Of a DNA stretch of 64,000 nt, positions 9,266 to 16,741 are shown in pieces (within the stretch, counting starts at the first letter, position 1; every line of letters begins with the position of its first letter). Source of the stretch: Myxococcales bacterium. Lineage in GTDB: Bacteria > Myxococcota_A > UBA9042. The notes under the pieces were generated by a model. That model was given only the letters and a program-made list of their open reading frames with translations, was not told the origin of the DNA and searched no databases. Both the position numbers and the translations under genes were made by a program. The DNA lies in NCBI GenBank assembly GCA_009692465.1, contig SHZD01000002.1, positions 22,376-86,375 of the forward strand, given 5' to 3'.

Positions 9266-9636
9266 TTGTTATTCCTTGCTAGACGCTGATGAATGTAGTG
9301 GCTTGGCTCCACCGCGGCGATCACGGTTTCGAGCACATGGCCGACTTGGTGGATACCGCCAACCGCGGGGCGCAAGCCGACAAACTCCGCGCCCATCCTG
9401 CCTTTCTGGCGCAAATCAAGCTGACGAGCGCGCATCAGCGCCCGGGCCGCGATCTGGCTGTCGCACGCTTCACAAGCCACCAGTTGGGCTGGCGGCACGC
9501 TGTACACGACCTGATCATTGGCCATCCAGCGCACGGACACCTCAGATTTTTCGACGCGATCGGCGTTGACTGCGCACACCGTGCTCGCGCCGTGCTCGGT
9601 CATGCGGATCGTCAGCACGAAAAAAGGCATCTGCAT
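9262..9636 (-). CDS. Unknown small protein coupled to the M20 amidohydrolase
   Basis: This predicts about 124 residues starting at ATG 9636; a second ATG lies two codons on, and the track TTG at 9678 has a poorly placed ribosome site. Its stop overlaps the GTG start of the amidohydrolase by four bases, which supports it as a real gene in a two-gene operon. It has no signal peptide or membrane segment, and one CEAC pair near the middle. I do not recognise the family. A role linked to the amidohydrolase is inference from position only. Confidence 0.55.
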   Translation of the reverse strand: MQMPFFVLTIRMTEHGASTVCAVNADRVEKSEVSVRWMANDQVVYSVPPAQLVACEACDSQIAARALMRARQLDLRQKGRMGAEFVGLRPAVGGIHQVGHVLETVIAAVEPSHYIHQRLARNNK

Positions 9637-9738
9637 TCGCTTTTGGCAAGGTGTGGAAATCGAAAAAGGCGGCTCCAAGCTCCAGCGCTTTCAAGGTCGG
9701 ATCGGTTGAGCACCCTAAAGTGTCGCCCAGCCCGCAAT

Positions 9739-9890
9739 TAGAGCCAGTGCAAAATCAAGTCGATTTTGCTCCCCGGCCCATTGCTTGTTTGGTGGGTCGC
9801 TAACTCGCGGCTTTGCAAGCCGCCAGTACGCCTCGTTCCAATCGCGGATCGATCGAGTTATTTTTTCACGAGCCCTTTCGGCTTTCGGCA
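9739..9890 (+). repeat. Family A intergenic repeat, copy 1
   Basis: This matches the copy after the giant gene (53643-53785) almost base for base over its core (tcaagtcgattttgctcccc, then ttgcttgtttggtgggtcgc and gatcgatcgagttatt). It starts with a small hairpin, AAAATC-aagtc-GATTTT, and lies between the small unknown gene and the rhodanese gene. Confidence 0.85.
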
Positions 9891-9916
9891 GTGTAAAGTC
9901 ATCGACGAGGGCGGGC

Positions 9917-10282
9917 TCAGCCCTGTTCGGTTGGCAGGCCCGCTTGCAACCAAGCTTTGTAGCCACCCACCAAGGAAAACACATTCGCGTATCCCATCTT
10001 CTGCAAATTATCTGCCGCGAGCGCGGAGCGAAAGCCACCGCCACAGTACAACACGATCGTGGCCTCCTTGTCCGCGACGCTGGCGACGATGTCCCGCTCC
10101 AGCACGCCGCGGCCCAAATGGCGCGCACCGGTGGCATGTCCGCTCATCCACTCGTTGTCTTCGCGCACGTCGACTAGGATGGCCTGTCCATTGGCCAAAA
10201 ACGCCCACTGGTCGATAGTTGCCTCGCGAATCCGCGACTTGGCGTCGACCACTAGCGCCAAAAACTCATCACTATGCTGCAT
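9917..10282 (-). CDS. Single-domain rhodanese-like protein
   Basis: The 121-residue protein is a stand-alone rhodanese (sulfurtransferase-fold) domain. It has the CH2A-type segment ILVDVREDNEWMSGHATGA, an active-site loop LYCGGGFRSA with the catalytic Cys near residue 78, and a C-terminal GGYKAW motif. It should carry persulfide sulfur in the cytoplasm. I choose ATG 10282 because GGAGG lies five bases upstream; the track GTG start four codons earlier sits inside that ribosome site. It diverges from rplY. Confidence 0.92.
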   Translation of the reverse strand: MQHSDEFLALVVDAKSRIREATIDQWAFLANGQAILVDVREDNEWMSGHATGARHLGRGVLERDIVASVADKEATIVLYCGGGFRSALAADNLQKMGYANVFSLVGGYKAWLQAGLPTEQG

Positions 10283-10334
10283 CGGCACCTCCACCTCGAT
10301 AGTAGGTCAGGCACGGGGCGACGGCAATTCGCCA

Positions 10335-10362
10335 TTGACAACGGCATTGTGCCCTCTACAAT
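10335..10362 (+). promoter_or_regulatory. Sigma70-type promoter for rplY
   Basis: A perfect TTGACA (10335-10340) is followed after 16 bases by TACAAT (10357-10362), close to the bacterial housekeeping consensus. It points at rplY, giving a leader of about 240 bases. Confidence 0.75.
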
Positions 10363-10386
10363 GCGCCCCCCGCAGCGGTCTGGGTA

Positions 10387-10500
10387 CGGTTGTCCGCACC
10401 AAGCCCGAAGAAAAACCGCAGCGAATACAGTAGTGTTTTCAAGCGCAACGGCATCAACCTTGCCGCGGACAACCGATGCCTATCCGCACTTGTATTCGCT
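10387..10500 (+). promoter_or_regulatory. Structured rplY leader with interleaved stems (candidate pseudoknot)
   Basis: Two perfect complementary pairs are interleaved. CGGTTGTCCGC (10387-10397) pairs with GCGGACAACCG (10465-10475). AGCGAATACA (10420-10429) pairs with TGTATTCGCT (10491-10500). The order A-B-A'-B' cannot be drawn as a simple hairpin and gives an H-type pseudoknot. A small GGCA/TGCC hairpin fits in the loop at 10450-10464. The element starts about 18 bases after the predicted transcription start and ends about 110 bases before the rplY ATG. No known riboswitch class is recognised. Confidence 0.45.
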
Positions 10501-10609
10501 CACTGTGCGCGTCCACGGTGTTGGCATTCGCCTCACCTAACGCGCTGGACCACAGGCCATGCCCACGCACTTTGATCTGAATTCGGATCCGGTGCTCACA
10601 AGGTAAACG

Positions 10610-11242
10610 ATGGAAACTGTCTCAATTTCAGCGCGGCCGCGCCTGCTTGCTGGCTCCGATGTGGCGAACAAGGTGCGCCGCGCCGGTTTTTTGCCAGCGA
10701 TCATGTACGGAGCCGGCACGCCGACCCGCATGGTCGCGGTCGATCCGCAAGCGGTCCGCAAGGGCTTGTCGAGCGCCTATGGGCGCAACCAGCTGTTTTC
10801 GGTCGATTTTGAGGGCAAGCAGCACTTGGTGATTTGCAAAGATGTGCAGATCTGCCCGGTCAAGCGCACCCTGAAACACGTCGATTTCTTTGTCGTGACG
10901 CCGGCTTCCGCCATCACGGTGACGCTGTCGGTGACGCTGTCGGGTCGGTCCGCGGGCCAAAAAGCCGGTGGTCGCCTAGAGCAGATTACCCGTTACGTGA
11001 CCGTCGCTTGCACGCCAACTACGCTGCCCAAGTCCATCGACATCGACGTGACCCCGTTTGAAAACGGCACCGTCATGACGGTCGACACGCTGCCGTTGCC
11101 GCAAGGTGTCACGGCTGTGTTCAAGAAATCGTACAAGATTTTCGAGCTGTTCACGGCCAAGGCCGAAGAAACGGCCGTGGTTGACGACAAGAAGAAGCCG
11201 GCTACCGCTGCCGCTGCCCCAGCCGCGGCTGCCAAGAAATAG
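10610..11242 (+). CDS. rplY: 50S ribosomal protein L25 / Ctc
   Basis: The 210-residue protein is the long (Ctc/TL5) form of L25, which binds 5S rRNA on the large subunit. The N-terminal domain has the expected order: basic start, VRRAGFLPAIMYGAG, then FSVDFEGKQHLVICKDVQICPVKRTLKHVDFF. The C-terminal beta domain follows (IDIDVTPFENGTVMTVDTLP), then an Ala/Lys-rich tail. The start ATG 10610 has AAGG nearby. pth follows after about 100 bases on the same strand, a frequent bacterial arrangement (ctc-pth). Expression is likely driven by the promoter at 10335 and perhaps modulated by the structured leader. Confidence 0.96.
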   Translation: METVSISARPRLLAGSDVANKVRRAGFLPAIMYGAGTPTRMVAVDPQAVRKGLSSAYGRNQLFSVDFEGKQHLVICKDVQICPVKRTLKHVDFFVVTPASAITVTLSVTLSGRSAGQKAGGRLEQITRYVTVACTPTTLPKSIDIDVTPFENGTVMTVDTLPLPQGVTAVFKKSYKIFELFTAKAEETAVVDDKKKPATAAAAPAAAAKK

Positions 11243-11345
11243 CCAACGCTAAGCGGATCAGACGTGGCTCGCGCCACTGCCAGGCGATGCGCTGGGTGAC
11301 TGCTTGTCACTTGGTCGCACCGAAAAACGGTCAGGCGGCGCTGCG

Positions 11346-12221
11346 ATGTCCAACGGCAAACCAGCGTCAGCCGGCCTTGAGCCACCCGTGCGAGCCATCG
11401 TCGGTTTGGGCAATCCCGGCAAGGCCTACGCAGCCACGCGTCACAACGTCGGCTTTATGGCGATCGAACTCCTGGCTGCGCGCCATGGAGCGAGCTGGAA
11501 CGCGAAATTCAACGGGTTGTTTGGCCGTTGCCAAGTCGTCAGCACTCCAACTGGCGGCGCTACTGGCATTGAGGCCCAGACCTCCAGCCGCGATCGAACG
11601 GTGACCACCAGTACCGGCGACCACCGTACCGATGTCGTGCTGCTGCAGCCGCAGACATTTATGAATTTGAGCGGCCACCCGACCCAACAGTTGGCGGCCT
11701 TTTTCGGCTACAAGGCCGAAGAATTGCTGATTATTCATGACGATTTGGACCTGCCGTTTGGCAAAGTGCAAATCAAAGTGGGCGGCGGCCACGGTGGCCA
11801 CAACGGCTTGCGGTCGTTGGTCGCGCAACTGGGGAGCAATGCGTTTGTGCGGGTGCGGATCGGCATCGGTCGACCCACTACGGCCGATGACAGCCCCAGT
11901 CGCGATACCGGCAGGGGCGGCGATTCTGGCAGGGGCGGCGATTCTGGCAGGGGCGGCGATTCTGGCAGGGGCGGCGATTCTGGCAGGGGCGGCGATTCTG
12001 GCAGGGGCGGCGATTCTGGCAGGGGCGGCGACGCCGCAGTGACCCAGTGGGTGCTTTCGCCGTTTAGCCTCGACCAACGCATCGCCTTGCCGGATGTCCT
12101 CCAGCGCGCGGTTGCTGCGATCGAGGCGGTGCTTCGCAGCGGCGCCCGCGCCGCGAGTAATAGCCACAACGGCAATGCTAGCCACACCGGCAGCGGTGGC
12201 ACCAATCGCGCGAGTTCCTGA
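11346..12221 (+). CDS. pth: Peptidyl-tRNA hydrolase with expanded low-complexity loop
   Basis: This enzyme releases peptides from prematurely dissociated peptidyl-tRNA. The family signatures are present: IVGLGNPGKAYAATRHNVGF with the catalytic His, PQTFMNLSG, HDDLDLPFGKVQIKVGGGHGGHNGLRS, and VRIGIGRP. At about 291 residues it is some 100 longer than the usual ~190. The extra length comes from a ~30-residue Thr/Ser-rich insert after GLFGRCQ and from seven tandem D-S/T-GRGG units between GIGRP and WVLSPF. This second insert falls in a surface loop that is short in E. coli Pth. I use ATG 11346 rather than the track TTG, as the preceding residues are not family-like. Activity is likely retained because all core motifs are intact. 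Confidence 0.94.
   Translation: MSNGKPASAGLEPPVRAIVGLGNPGKAYAATRHNVGFMAIELLAARHGASWNAKFNGLFGRCQVVSTPTGGATGIEAQTSSRDRTVTTSTGDHRTDVVLLQPQTFMNLSGHPTQQLAAFFGYKAEELLIIHDDLDLPFGKVQIKVGGGHGGHNGLRSLVAQLGSNAFVRVRIGIGRPTTADDSPSRDTGRGGDSGRGGDSGRGGDSGRGGDSGRGGDSGRGGDSGRGGDAAVTQWVLSPFSLDQRIALPDVLQRAVAAIEAVLRSGARAASNSHNGNASHTGSGGTNRASS
11904..12029 (+). repeat. 18-bp minisatellite inside pth, 7 units
   Basis: Seven consecutive units of gattctggcaggggcggc (the first reads gatacc) encode one DTGRGG and six DSGRGG. The six later units look identical, suggesting recent expansion. The unit is a multiple of three, so copy-number change keeps the frame. Confidence 0.95.
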
Positions 12222-12277
12222 GCGGAATTTGCATTCTTCGAACTGCGACGAGCCTGTCTGGGCCCACGCAGTTTGGG

Positions 12278-12410
12278 CAAACCACAGAAGGTCTGCGGTT
12301 TGTTCTCCTCGCTCACACGACTGGCACCATGCCAGTGGGCTGTGGGCGAAAGCGCCAAGGCAACTGCCCATACACCGGCAGCCTTGCGCCTAACCATGGG
12401 GAGTTCTAGG
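12278..12410 (+). promoter_or_regulatory. Structured region between pth and rpsF
   Basis: Three helices can be drawn. The first is CAAACC-a-CAGA-agg-TCTG-c-GGTTTG (12278-12302), which may terminate pth transcripts although no long T-run follows. The second is ACTGGCA-cca-TGCCAGT (12320-12336). The third is a larger stem GGCTG...CAGCC with an inner GGCG-aaa-GCGCC hairpin and an ACCGGC on the distal side. The last resembles the CCG-containing S6:S18-binding leader known upstream of rpsF in many bacteria. That assignment is tentative. Confidence 0.4.
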
Positions 12411-12424
12411 GAGTTACAAGCGTC

Positions 12425-12886
12425 ATGCTGGTTCGAATGTATGAAACGCTGTTCATCACGCGAGTCGATGTCGATGCGGAAGTGGCGGAGAAAATCCACC
12501 AACGTCTGGTCAAGTCGCTCGAGGCGCTGGGCGGTGCTGAAATCAAGCTCGTCGATTGGGGTAAGCGCAAGCTCGCCTATGAAATCGCACGCCAAAAGAA
12601 AGGCAACTATTGGTATTTCGGCTATATCGCCGATCCGCAGTTCGTCAAGGAGTGCGAGCGTCAGCTGCGCATCTCCAATGATGTAATTCGCTACCAGACG
12701 GTCTGTCTGTCCAAACTCAAGCAACTGACCGACTTTGATGTCGAGGCAGAGCGCAAACGCGCTGAAAGCCTGACCCCAGAGCGCGAAGAAGACGAAGAAG
12801 ATCAGTACCTGCGGCGCAGCGATGAGCGGCGTCCCCGGCGTGGCGATCACGATGACGACGACGACGTCGGCGAGGAGGGCGTATGA
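12425..12886 (+). CDS. rpsF: 30S ribosomal protein S6
   Basis: The 153-residue protein has the S6 core: [10 protein letters not shown], then [22 protein letters not shown], and the final strand RYQTVCLSK. An acidic/basic C-terminal tail rich in Glu, Asp and Arg extends it beyond the usual ~100-130 residues. S6 pairs with S18 on the 30S platform. The start ATG 12425 has AGGGAG about 11 bases upstream; ATG four codons later (MYETLF) is an alternative. Its stop overlaps the rpsR start, so the two are translationally coupled. Confidence 0.96.
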   Translation: MLVRMYETLFITRVDVDAEVAEKIHQRLVKSLEALGGAEIKLVDWGKRKLAYEIARQKKGNYWYFGYIADPQFVKECERQLRISNDVIRYQTVCLSKLKQLTDFDVEAERKRAESLTPEREEDEEDQYLRRSDERRPRRGDHDDDDDVGEEGV

Positions 12887-13182
12887 GAATGGCTGACCCA
12901 CAACAACAGCAGCAGACCGGAGACAAAGGCCAAGGGGCCGCCCCTGCTCGCCAGCCGCGCCGCTTTGGCCGCCGCAAGGTGTGCCCATTTTGCGCCGACA
13001 AGACGTTGTATATCGACTACAAGACGCCAAGCATGCTCAAGCGCTTTATTTCCGAACGGGGCAAGATCGTGCCGCGGCGGATTTCAGGCGTGTGCGCCCA
13101 GCATCAGCGCAACTTGCAGCTCGAAATCAAGCGCGCGCGCATTATGGCTTTCATGCCGTATTCGAGCGCGACGGCTGATTAG
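12883..13182 (+). CDS. rpsR: 30S ribosomal protein S18
   Basis: The 99-residue protein has the S18 core [47 protein letters not shown]. It also carries CPFC and CAQH, the zinc-type (C+) set of ligands found in some bacterial S18 proteins. The N-terminus is a Gln-rich extension. ATG 12883 overlaps the rpsF TGA as ATGA. A second in-frame ATG two codons on cannot be excluded. The order rpsF-rpsR-rplI is the standard one, with priB/ssb absent. Confidence 0.96.
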   Translation: MRMADPQQQQQTGDKGQGAAPARQPRRFGRRKVCPFCADKTLYIDYKTPSMLKRFISERGKIVPRRISGVCAQHQRNLQLEIKRARIMAFMPYSSATAD

Positions 13183-13314
13183 TCCGGCCGCAACTCGAAC
13201 ACCGCCGCCAGCGCGCAGGTCCCGGCAGATAGCCGGGAAGCCAGCGTCGCTCGCTGCGGGCGAATCGACAGCCGTAGTCGACCAGTCGCGACGCGACGCC
13301 TGATGACTTGCAAG

Positions 13315-13351
13315 GGTCCTGCACCGGAATAGCTTATTCTTGTGCAGGACC
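13315..13351 (+). promoter_or_regulatory. Long perfect hairpin between rpsR and rplI
   Basis: GGTCCTGCAC (13315-13324) pairs perfectly with GTGCAGGACC (13342-13351), and an inner GAATA-gct-TATTC can extend the stem. It lies inside a 317-bp gap that also has a TCCCGG...CCGGGA inverted repeat near 13218-13236. No T-run follows, so a simple terminator is unlikely. It could be a processing site, an attenuator or a protein-binding leader for rplI. Confidence 0.45.
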
Positions 13352-13499
13352 GACTGCTTACCTCAAGAGGGGCACGCTGACGGCGCCGCGGTGGAACCAC
13401 TGGTCTTGGCCAACGCGGTCGACCGATAGTGTGCTCCAAGGTGTTCTGCAGCCCTACCGCAGCGAAGATTTTGCCAATTAGTCCCAATGGGAGGACAAC

Positions 13500-13946
13500 A
13501 TGAAAGTGATTTTGCGCGAAAATGTGCCCAATGTTGGCCGAATCGGCGACGTTCTCGACGTGGCCGATGGCTTTGGGCGCAACTACCTGTTGCCTCGCAA
13601 TTTGGCCACTCAGGCCGACGAGCGCAACGTGCGCCAGATGGACCACACCAAGCGCATTGCCGCAGCTCGGCTGTCGAAGGCGCGGGCTGAGGCTACCGAA
13701 GAAAGCAAGAAAATCAGCGGCTTGAAGCTGTCGGTTGCGAAGCACACTGGCGACGAAGGTCGCTTGTTTGGTTCGGTAACCGTCCGCGAAGTGGCTGATT
13801 TGTTGGCAGAAAAGGGCTTCAACATTGATCGCCGTGACATCGGAGTGCCGGACAATATCCGCACAACGGGTGAGTACGCGGTGACCGTCAAGTTGCACCA
13901 CGATGTGGTGGCCAAACTGACGTTGGAAGTCACCGCGGCCGAGTAG
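13500..13946 (+). CDS. rplI: 50S ribosomal protein L9
   Basis: The 148-residue protein matches L9 over its full usual length. It has MKVILRENVPNVGRIGDVLDVADGFGRNYLLPR at the N-terminus, the long connecting helix, then GRLFGSVTVREVADLL and a C-terminal beta segment HHDVVAKLTLEV. L9 binds 23S rRNA and extends from the ribosome. The start has a strong GGGAGG six bases upstream. The gene ends the S6-S18-L9 set, but a 317-bp structured gap separates it from rpsR. Confidence 0.97.
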   Translation: MKVILRENVPNVGRIGDVLDVADGFGRNYLLPRNLATQADERNVRQMDHTKRIAAARLSKARAEATEESKKISGLKLSVAKHTGDEGRLFGSVTVREVADLLAEKGFNIDRRDIGVPDNIRTTGEYAVTVKLHHDVVAKLTLEVTAAE

Positions 13947-13962
13947 CCTTGCTGGCCCTTGG

Positions 13963-14326
13963 TTAGGCTCTGCGCAAAATCTTATCGATTTCGCACTTCG
14001 GCCCACGGATTGCACTTCGGCCCACGGATTGCTTGGTGGGTCGCAGACTTGCGGCCTAGGAGCGTGTCGGAGTATTCCGACTCGCTCCTAGCGCCGTCTG
14101 GCTAGACGGCGGCAACTGTCCCAAACTGCACGGATTCACTCCGGGCAGTTCTTGGACAGTTGAGAATATCTGAGAAGCTAGGAGACTGTCGGATCGTAAT
14201 AGATTCATTGTGTATAACTGGATAGACATTCTATAAACGATTGATTCCCGACAGGCTCCTAGCAAGCCGACTCGGCGCTCCGTTCTTTTTGCGGATTGAT
14301 CGAGTCATTCTTGCACCTGCTCCTAG
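13963..14326 (+). repeat. Family A intergenic repeat, copy 3, interrupted by a B element
   Basis: The left part (13963-14055) has the family order: a small hairpin AAAATC-ttat-cGATTT, then gattgcttggtgggtcgc. The right part (14263-14326) continues as ccgactcggcgctccgttc and gattgatcgagtcattcttg, ending in CTCCTAG. Between them sits the 199-bp B element. Removing B and one CTAG restores an ordinary A copy. Confidence 0.8.
14060..14258 (+). mobile_element. Family B 199-bp miniature element, copy 1
   Basis: The element is bounded by direct CTAG at 14056-14059 and 14259-14262. The ends are inverted: GAGCGTGTCGG and CCGACAGGCTC. Inside are the palindrome GCCGTCTGGCTAGACGGC and a long imperfect hairpin CAACTGTC...GGACAGTTG. 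There is also a second internal copy of the end sequence (CTAGGAGACTGTCGG). It has no coding capacity, so it would depend on a transposase elsewhere. Confidence 0.85.
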
Positions 14327-14405
14327 GCACACGATCGGTCGCCGGCAGCGGCGAACGGTGGTGCTGCATTTTTGGCCGCAGTTGTCGCGGTCGCCGGGCA
14401 CAACA

Positions 14406-15887
14406 ATGACCGCACACTCAACCAGTTCGCTTGCCGTGGTGGTGCTCGCTGCGGGCCTTGGCAAGCGGATGTTTAGCCAAAAGCCTAAAGTTCTGCACGA
14501 GTTGCTCGGCGAGCCTATGCTTGGCCACGTGTTGACCGCGGCGGCAGCACTGCAGCCCAGCAAGATCGTGGTGGTGTGCGGGCATGGCCGCGCTCAAGTC
14601 GAGGCGTTTGTTCAAACTTGGACCCAGCGCCAGCGCGCCAGTTTGCCCGCCGGTCTGCAGCCTCGCTGTGTCGAGCAACCGTATCAAGGTGGGACGGGTC
14701 ACGCGGTGTTGTGCGCTCAGCCCGAGTGGAGCGATTGCGACGAAGTGCTTATCTTGTATGGGGATACTCCGCTCCTGACCACCGAAACGCTGGGCGAGTT
14801 GCGCCGAGCTCGCGGTCAGGGCGTGCTGTCCCTGTTGGTGGGCGAGCTCGCCGATCCGAGCGGCTACGGCCGAGTCATTCGCGATGCCCACGGCCAAGTC
14901 AGCCGTATTATTGAGCATAAAGACGCGGACGCCACCACTCGCGCGATCGGGCTGATCAACGCCGGTATGATGTGCGTTGCCGCACCCTTTTTGGCGACAG
15001 CCTTGCCGCAGTTGCGGCCGGACAACGCCCAAGGCGAGTTGTACCTGACCGATTTGTTGGCGCTAGCGGCGGCGGCGGGCAGCCCGGGTAATCCGCATTT
15101 GGTGGACGATCGCAGAGAGATCGCTGGTGTCAACAACCGTGCCGAATTGGCGACAGCCACTGCCCACCTGCGCGAGCGCATCAACCGCAGCTGGCAGGTG
15201 CAAGGCGTCACCTTTGACAACCCCGCCACCACCTCGGTCGGCGCAGCTGTCACCCTGAACGCCGACTGCCACCTCGGCGCACAGGTTGAACTGCGCGGAG
15301 CGACCACAATCGGTGCCGGGGCGCGCATCGACACCGGTTGTGTGCTGACTGACTGTGAAGTCGCAGAAAACGCTCATATTTTTCCCTATTGCGTCGCTAC
15401 GGCCGCCACAATTGGTCCGCGCGCCCACGTCGGCCCTTTTGCGCACTTGCGGACTGGTACAGTGCTTGAGTCTGAGGTCAAGGTCGGCAATTTCGTCGAA
15501 ACCAAAAAGGCCCATCTGGGCCCACGGGCCAAGGCCAGTCACTTGTCCTACCTCGGCGATGCGGAGATCGGTGCTGATTGCAACATTGGCGCCGGCACAA
15601 TTACCTGCAATTACGACGGTGTCGACAAGTTTCGCACCATTTTGGGTCGCGGAGTCTTCATCGGCTCGGATAGCCAATTGGTCGCCCCGATTACGCTGGG
15701 CGACGACGCCTATGTGGGCGCGGGCACTACGGTTACCGCCGACGTTCCAGCGGGCGCGTTGGTAGTGACGCGCGCTGCCACCACGGTAAAGCTCGGGTGG
15801 GTAGCCAAAAAGCGCCAGGCTCGAGCAGCGGCAAAGGCCTCAGGTGCCGACGCCACCCGTCCCGCTGGCCCCGCAGAAAGCCACTGA
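14406..15887 (+). CDS. glmU: Bifunctional UDP-GlcNAc pyrophosphorylase / GlcN-1-P acetyltransferase
   Basis: The ~493-residue protein makes UDP-N-acetylglucosamine for peptidoglycan and LPS. The N-terminal uridylyltransferase domain starts VVLAAGLGKRM and includes QPYQGGTGHAV and LYGDTPLL. The C-terminal left-handed beta-helix has hexapeptide repeats, VGNFVETKKAHLGPRAKASHLSYLGDAEIG, and the NYDG segment near residue 402. The track ORF begins 55 codons earlier, but that stretch is read from a family A repeat, so I start at ATG 14406. No clear ribosome site is visible. Upstream, the A/B repeats fill the whole gap to rplI. Confidence 0.95.
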   Translation: MTAHSTSSLAVVVLAAGLGKRMFSQKPKVLHELLGEPMLGHVLTAAAALQPSKIVVVCGHGRAQVEAFVQTWTQRQRASLPAGLQPRCVEQPYQGGTGHAVLCAQPEWSDCDEVLILYGDTPLLTTETLGELRRARGQGVLSLLVGELADPSGYGRVIRDAHGQVSRIIEHKDADATTRAIGLINAGMMCVAAPFLATALPQLRPDNAQGELYLTDLLALAAAAGSPGNPHLVDDRREIAGVNNRAELATATAHLRERINRSWQVQGVTFDNPATTSVGAAVTLNADCHLGAQVELRGATTIGAGARIDTGCVLTDCEVAENAHIFPYCVATAATIGPRAHVGPFAHLRTGTVLESEVKVGNFVETKKAHLGPRAKASHLSYLGDAEIGADCNIGAGTITCNYDGVDKFRTILGRGVFIGSDSQLVAPITLGDDAYVGAGTTVTADVPAGALVVTRAATTVKLGWVAKKRQARAAAKASGADATRPAGPAESH

Positions 15888-15897
15888 TTTGGGGCCT

Positions 15898-16056
15898 GGC
15901 TCAGAACTGTCGGCGCTGTTAGGAACTGTCCCAGAATAAGTCATTGTGGGACTGGTTCCGTTTGCTTGCTTTGTTGGTCGCTAAGCTCGCGTCCCCAAAG
16001 GCCGACTCGCCGCTCCTGTGTTGCCCAGATCGATCGAGTTATTTGAGGACAGCTCC
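15898..16056 (+). repeat. Family A intergenic repeat, copy 4
   Basis: The order is conserved: a hairpin GTCCCA...TGGGAC whose sequence differs from other copies, then ttgcttgctttgttggtcgct, and gatcgatcgagttattt. The ends TTAGGAACTGTCC and GGACAGCTCCTTA are near inverted repeats. It lies directly after glmU and abuts the C1 MITE. Confidence 0.75.
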
Positions 16057-16059
16057 TTA

Positions 16060-16257
16060 GAGGGTGTTTATATTCATTGCGGAAGCGAGCGGAAACAGGC
16101 GCCCGCAAGGCGAGGCGGAGGCACTCTGACGACTGAGGCGCACTTGTGGTGCGTCGCAAGGAGGAAGAGGGCTGACAACAAAGCATGGCGGGGTCGATGA
16201 GTCCAGCGAACTCATCGACGGGTTACGCGCCGCAGGCGTTTGAAGATAAACACCCTC
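16060..16257 (+). mobile_element. Family C 198-bp MITE, copy 1
   Basis: Terminal inverted repeats GAGGGTGTTTATATTCA and TGAAGATAAACACCCTC bound the element. It is flanked by direct TTA on both sides (16057-16059 and 16258-16260). A perfect internal hairpin GTCGATGAGT...ACTCATCGAC is present. A second copy in the opposite orientation at the window end has the same length and about 95% identity. The ends and TNA-type duplication resemble IS5-superfamily elements (IS427/IS1031 groups). No transposase is encoded. Confidence 0.9.
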
Positions 16258-16260
16258 TTA

Positions 16261-16427
16261 GAGCATCCCCGCCGTGATCTCGCCGCCGTGCCACTCCACC
16301 GCGGACTAGCTTGAACTGAGCGCCTAGCTGCGTGCCACCACGACGATCAGGAATAGAACGACTCACTTGCGTGCTGTGTACCGGCCCGCCTAAGCCGCCC
16401 ATTGTGGTCGCATGGTCTAGGAGCATG
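16261..16427. other. Unique spacer between C1 and B2
   Basis: This spacer lies between two mobile repeats in the 854-bp gap between glmU and the next gene. I see no ORF or RNA gene in it. An additional CTAG-GAGCATG fragment at 16417-16427 looks like a partial B-type end. Confidence 0.5.
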
Positions 16428-16431
16428 TTAG

Positions 16432-16630
16432 GAGCATGTCGGAGTGTTCCGACTCGCTCCTAGCGCCGTCTGGCTAGACGGCGGCAACTGTCTGAAACTG
16501 CACGGATTCACTCCGGGCAGTTCTTGGACAGTTGAGAAAATCTGAGAAGCTAGGAGACTGTTGGATCGCAATGGATTCATTGTGTATAACCGCAAAGATA
16601 TTTAATAACCGATTGATTTCCGACAGGCTC
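16432..16630 (+). mobile_element. Family B 199-bp miniature element, copy 2
   Basis: It has the same structure and exact length as copy 1: ends GAGCATGTCGG and CCGACAGGCTC, the palindrome GCCGTCTGGCTAGACGGC, and the internal CTAGGAGACTGTTGG. Flanks are TTAG (16428-16431) and CTAG (16631-16634), so one base of the duplication differs. It lies about 110 bases upstream of the next gene. Confidence 0.85.
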
Positions 16631-16741
16631 CTAGGCATCGCGCCTGCCCGTACTCGACTGTTGGGCTGCCAAAAATGAACCGTGCTCGGGCCCTGCGCGT
16701 CGCTATCGGACCGCAGTACCGCGCGGCGACCGGAGTTGTCC

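Noticed and set aside
11904-12029. Tandem array as a CRISPR
   Set aside because: The 18-bp units follow one another with no spacers and are in frame inside pth.
11735-13030. Minus-strand 431-residue ORF across pth-rpsF-rpsR
   Set aside because: It is a shadow of three well-identified ribosome-related genes and contains antisense of the minisatellite.
14241-14405. N-terminal extension of glmU in the track ORF
   Set aside because: These codons are read from a family A repeat and the B end; GlmU homology starts just after ATG 14406.
16018-16200. 60-residue ORF over the C element as a transposase fragment
   Set aside because: It is short, spans the boundary of A and C repeats, and shows no transposase motif.
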